DNA from: Chitinophagaceae bacterium
GTDB taxonomy: Bacteria > Bacteroidota > Bacteroidia > Chitinophagales > Chitinophagaceae
Assembly: GCA_017853235.1 (NCBI GenBank)
Contig: JAFMJX010000092.1
Span: 1-7,191, forward strand
Length of the DNA stretch: 7,191 nt
Direction: 5' to 3'
Numbering within the stretch: the stretch's first letter is position 1; each line of letters starts with the position of its first letter. Below the pieces are notes generated by a model. That model was not told where the DNA came from. It saw only the letters and a program-made list of their open reading frames with translations, and searched no databases. Position numbers and translations under genes: made by a program. Below are positions 5,578 to 7,191 of the stretch, one piece after another.

Positions 5578-6623
5578 TATTTTTTAAAAGGGGGACGATA
5601 CTGAACTCCTAAGCCTGCCAACGTTAAGGGTTGTATTTGACCTTTGTTTTGTTGAAATTCATAATTCAAACCTACCCCATTTATTTCTGTCATTAACAAT
5701 GGCCCATCCATATCAACATAATCTAACTGAGGTAAAAATTGAGCAATGGCAGCTGACCCAATAACACTTTCATTCATACTTCCCATCATGACTTTTAATC
5801 CTAATGTTTTTGCTTCTTTAATCATTCTTAAAGCAGGCGTTAAACCACTACACTTAGTTAATTTAATGTTGATTCCATGAAAATGTTCGGCACAGATAGC
5901 CACCTCATTTTCAAATACACAGGACTCATCAGCAAATAAAGGCAATTGCGATTGCTGTTTTAATATCTTCATTCCTTCCCAATTGTCTTTTGCTAAAGGT
6001 TGTTCCACCAACTCCACTCCAAGTTTAGCTAAAGCTGGAATTTTTTGTAATGCTTCTTGGGTAGTCCACCCTGCATTGGCATCCACTCTTATGGGATTTT
6101 TGGTATGTTGGCGAAGTGCTGCAATCATTTCAATATCATAATCGGTGCCCACCTTCACTTTATAAATAGGCCAAGGATGTGCTTCCATTTTTTGTACCAT
6201 TTTTTCGATAGGATCTATACCTAAAGTATAATCACAAATAGGTACTTGGTTGACATCCCATGATGTTTGCCACAGTTCATGTAAAGGTTGCTTTTTCATT
6301 TGCCCAAACAAATCCCATCCTGCCATATCTAATGCACAAACTAAAAAGGGATCATTTGGAAATAAATGATGTAAGAAATGCCAAAACCTTTCTGGATCTA
6401 TTAAAGCAAATTTTTCAATGAGTTTTCTGTTTTTTTCAAGTTGCTCCATCATATTTGCAACTGTCACATTGTAGTATACGATTGCTGGAGCTTCCCCAAA
6501 TCCTGACCAATTTCCCAAGGATAATCGAACCATTAAACTTGATTGATGTGTTTTGGTTCGTCCATTAGAAATCGTGAATGGATACTCAAAAGGTAATTGT
6601 TGTTCCCAAAAATCTAATTGCAC
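5577..6623 (-). CDS. Enolase-superfamily dipeptide epimerase (probable L-Ala-D/L-Glu type)
   Basis: This metal-dependent enzyme of the muconate-lactonizing subgroup of the enolase superfamily probably inverts the second residue of a dipeptide, most often L-Ala-D-Glu released from peptidoglycan. It has 348 residues. The capping domain covers about 1-125 and the C-terminal residues; the barrel covers about 126-320. Catalytic parts are all visible: KVK (K155, K157) on strand 2, metal ligands D181 (VDANAGW), E207 (VEQPL) and D232 (ADES), and the opposing base K254 in NIKLTKCSG. DMD at 304-306 matches the DxD motif that binds the dipeptide amino group in dipeptide epimerases, which separates it from muconate or o-succinylbenzoate enzymes. 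The exact dipeptide cannot be read from sequence. The start is GTG at 6623; no in-frame ATG occurs upstream before a stop. It lies 56 bp after malQ and overlaps trmH by one base. There is no signal peptide, so it is cytoplasmic. Confidence 0.88.
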   Translation of the reverse strand: MQLDFWEQQLPFEYPFTISNGRTKTHQSSLMVRLSLGNWSGFGEAPAIVYYNVTVANMMEQLEKNRKLIEKFALIDPERFWHFLHHLFPNDPFLVCALDMAGWDLFGQMKKQPLHELWQTSWDVNQVPICDYTLGIDPIEKMVQKMEAHPWPIYKVKVGTDYDIEMIAALRQHTKNPIRVDANAGWTTQEALQKIPALAKLGVELVEQPLAKDNWEGMKILKQQSQLPLFADESCVFENEVAICAEHFHGINIKLTKCSGLTPALRMIKEAKTLGLKVMMGSMNESVIGSAAIAQFLPQLDYVDMDGPLLMTEINGVGLNYEFQQNKGQIQPLTLAGLGVQYRPPFKK

Positions 6624-6679
6624 TGGAATTATTTTTGCTAAGATACAAAACCCACTCTTAATAATCGAGTAAATACAAT

Positions 6680-7191
6680 TTAGCGACCACTCGCTTTAAT
6701 AGCATTATACCATTCTTGATTAAAATTATTTTCTTGGAGTAAATTTTCCAAAGTGAGGTGCATTCTATATCTCCAATAATGTTTAGGATTGGCAGGTACA
6801 TTTATTTGCTCCTCTTTAGGATTGGCTCTTCTTATGGAAGCATCTACTCCTAAAAAGTCCTGAAGTTGAAAAATAGACCACATAGCTGGTGAATATAAAT
6901 GCTGCACTAAAATTGCTTTATTAATCCACGCTTCACAATAAATGGGTGCTTCACCCCATTGTCCTATTTCATGATTGTAAAACTGTTGTGTTTTTGCTCT
7001 ATCTTCTTCCCACCAACCTCTAACGGTACTAGTATCATGTGAACTTGGGGTCACAACACTTAGATAAGGGGCGTCATTAGGATGACAAAAAGTTTTATGT
7101 GAAGCTTTAGGCATTCTCTGTACTTCTAAACTTAGCATTCCTAATTGATGCATCACATTTGGAACACAAGAAGGTACCAATCCCAAATCCT
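6680..7191 (-). CDS. malQ: 4-alpha-glucanotransferase (amylomaltase), C-terminal part, truncated by window edge
   Basis: MalQ transfers alpha-1,4-glucan segments between maltodextrins in the cytoplasm (GH77). Only the last 170 or so codons are here. The frame is open to the window edge; the first full codon is at 7189 and reads DLGLVPSCVPNVMHQLGML, the conserved (E)DLG-VP region. The partial codon before it ends in AG, which fits the catalytic acid/base Glu of the EDLG motif. TPSSHDTSTVRGWWEE follows, containing the HD pair whose Asp stabilises the transition state, as in the family THD..T..GWW pattern. The C-terminus (FNQEWYNAIKASGR) resembles that of Bacteroidota MalQ proteins, which usually carry N-terminal starch-binding domains; those would lie outside the window. 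The TTG at 7186 is an internal Leu codon, not a start. No strong terminator follows the stop, so read-through into the epimerase is plausible. Confidence 0.93.
   Translation of the reverse strand, partial: DLGLVPSCVPNVMHQLGMLSLEVQRMPKASHKTFCHPNDAPYLSVVTPSSHDTSTVRGWWEEDRAKTQQFYNHEIGQWGEAPIYCEAWINKAILVQHLYSPAMWSIFQLQDFLGVDASIRRANPKEEQINVPANPKHYWRYRMHLTLENLLQENNFNQEWYNAIKASGR

Noticed and set aside
6666..6695. Overlapping small hairpins at the end of malQ (AGCGA/TCGCT at 6682-6695; CGAGT/ACTCG at 6666-6693)
   Set aside because: The stems are only 5 bp, mutually exclusive, and not followed by a T-run on the minus strand, so they are not convincing as a terminator.
7184..7186. TTG as a possible start of a 168-residue protein
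   Set aside because: The frame is open to the window edge and the codons around it encode the conserved DLGLVP segment of MalQ, so this is an internal Leu codon.

Overview
The window is a low-GC stretch that reads as a chromosomal housekeeping region of a member of the Bacteroidota. The evidence is a DnaK that ends in EEVK, start codons with no Shine-Dalgarno sequence (starts follow A/T-rich leaders), and several promoter boxes of the Bacteroidota -7 type (TAnnTTTG). A Chitinophagaceae-like or related lineage would fit, but that is a guess. No tRNA, rRNA, CRISPR array, insertion sequence or phage gene is visible.

Layout, left to right. Positions 1-327 (minus) hold the first 109 codons of a secreted protein of unknown function, cut by the window edge and preceded by a good promoter. 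A strong hairpin terminator at 490-520 separates it from dnaK (547-2451, minus), the Hsp70 chaperone. The 154 bp upstream of dnaK are unusually structured: a sigma-54-like -24/-12 box, a 17-bp perfect palindrome and repeated TTATGRCA motifs. Upstream of that lies a GtrA-family four-helix membrane protein (2606-3106, minus). It diverges from argS, arginyl-tRNA synthetase (3161-4930, plus), across only 54 bp that carry a -7 box for each direction.

argS converges with trmH (4945-5577, minus), a tRNA Gm18 methyltransferase, leaving a 14-bp gap. trmH overlaps the end of an enolase-superfamily dipeptide epimerase (5577-6623, minus, GTG start) by one base (TAATG). Upstream of that is the C-terminal part of malQ, 4-alpha-glucanotransferase (6680 to beyond 7191, minus). 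The three genes malQ, epimerase and trmH are co-directional and closely spaced, so they may be co-transcribed, although their functions (glucan, peptidoglycan-peptide and tRNA metabolism) are not linked.

I see no evidence of a new multi-gene system. The best leads are regulatory: the dnaK upstream region, the promoter of the truncated secreted protein with its ACTAGTTA repeats, and the compact gtrA/argS divergent promoter region.
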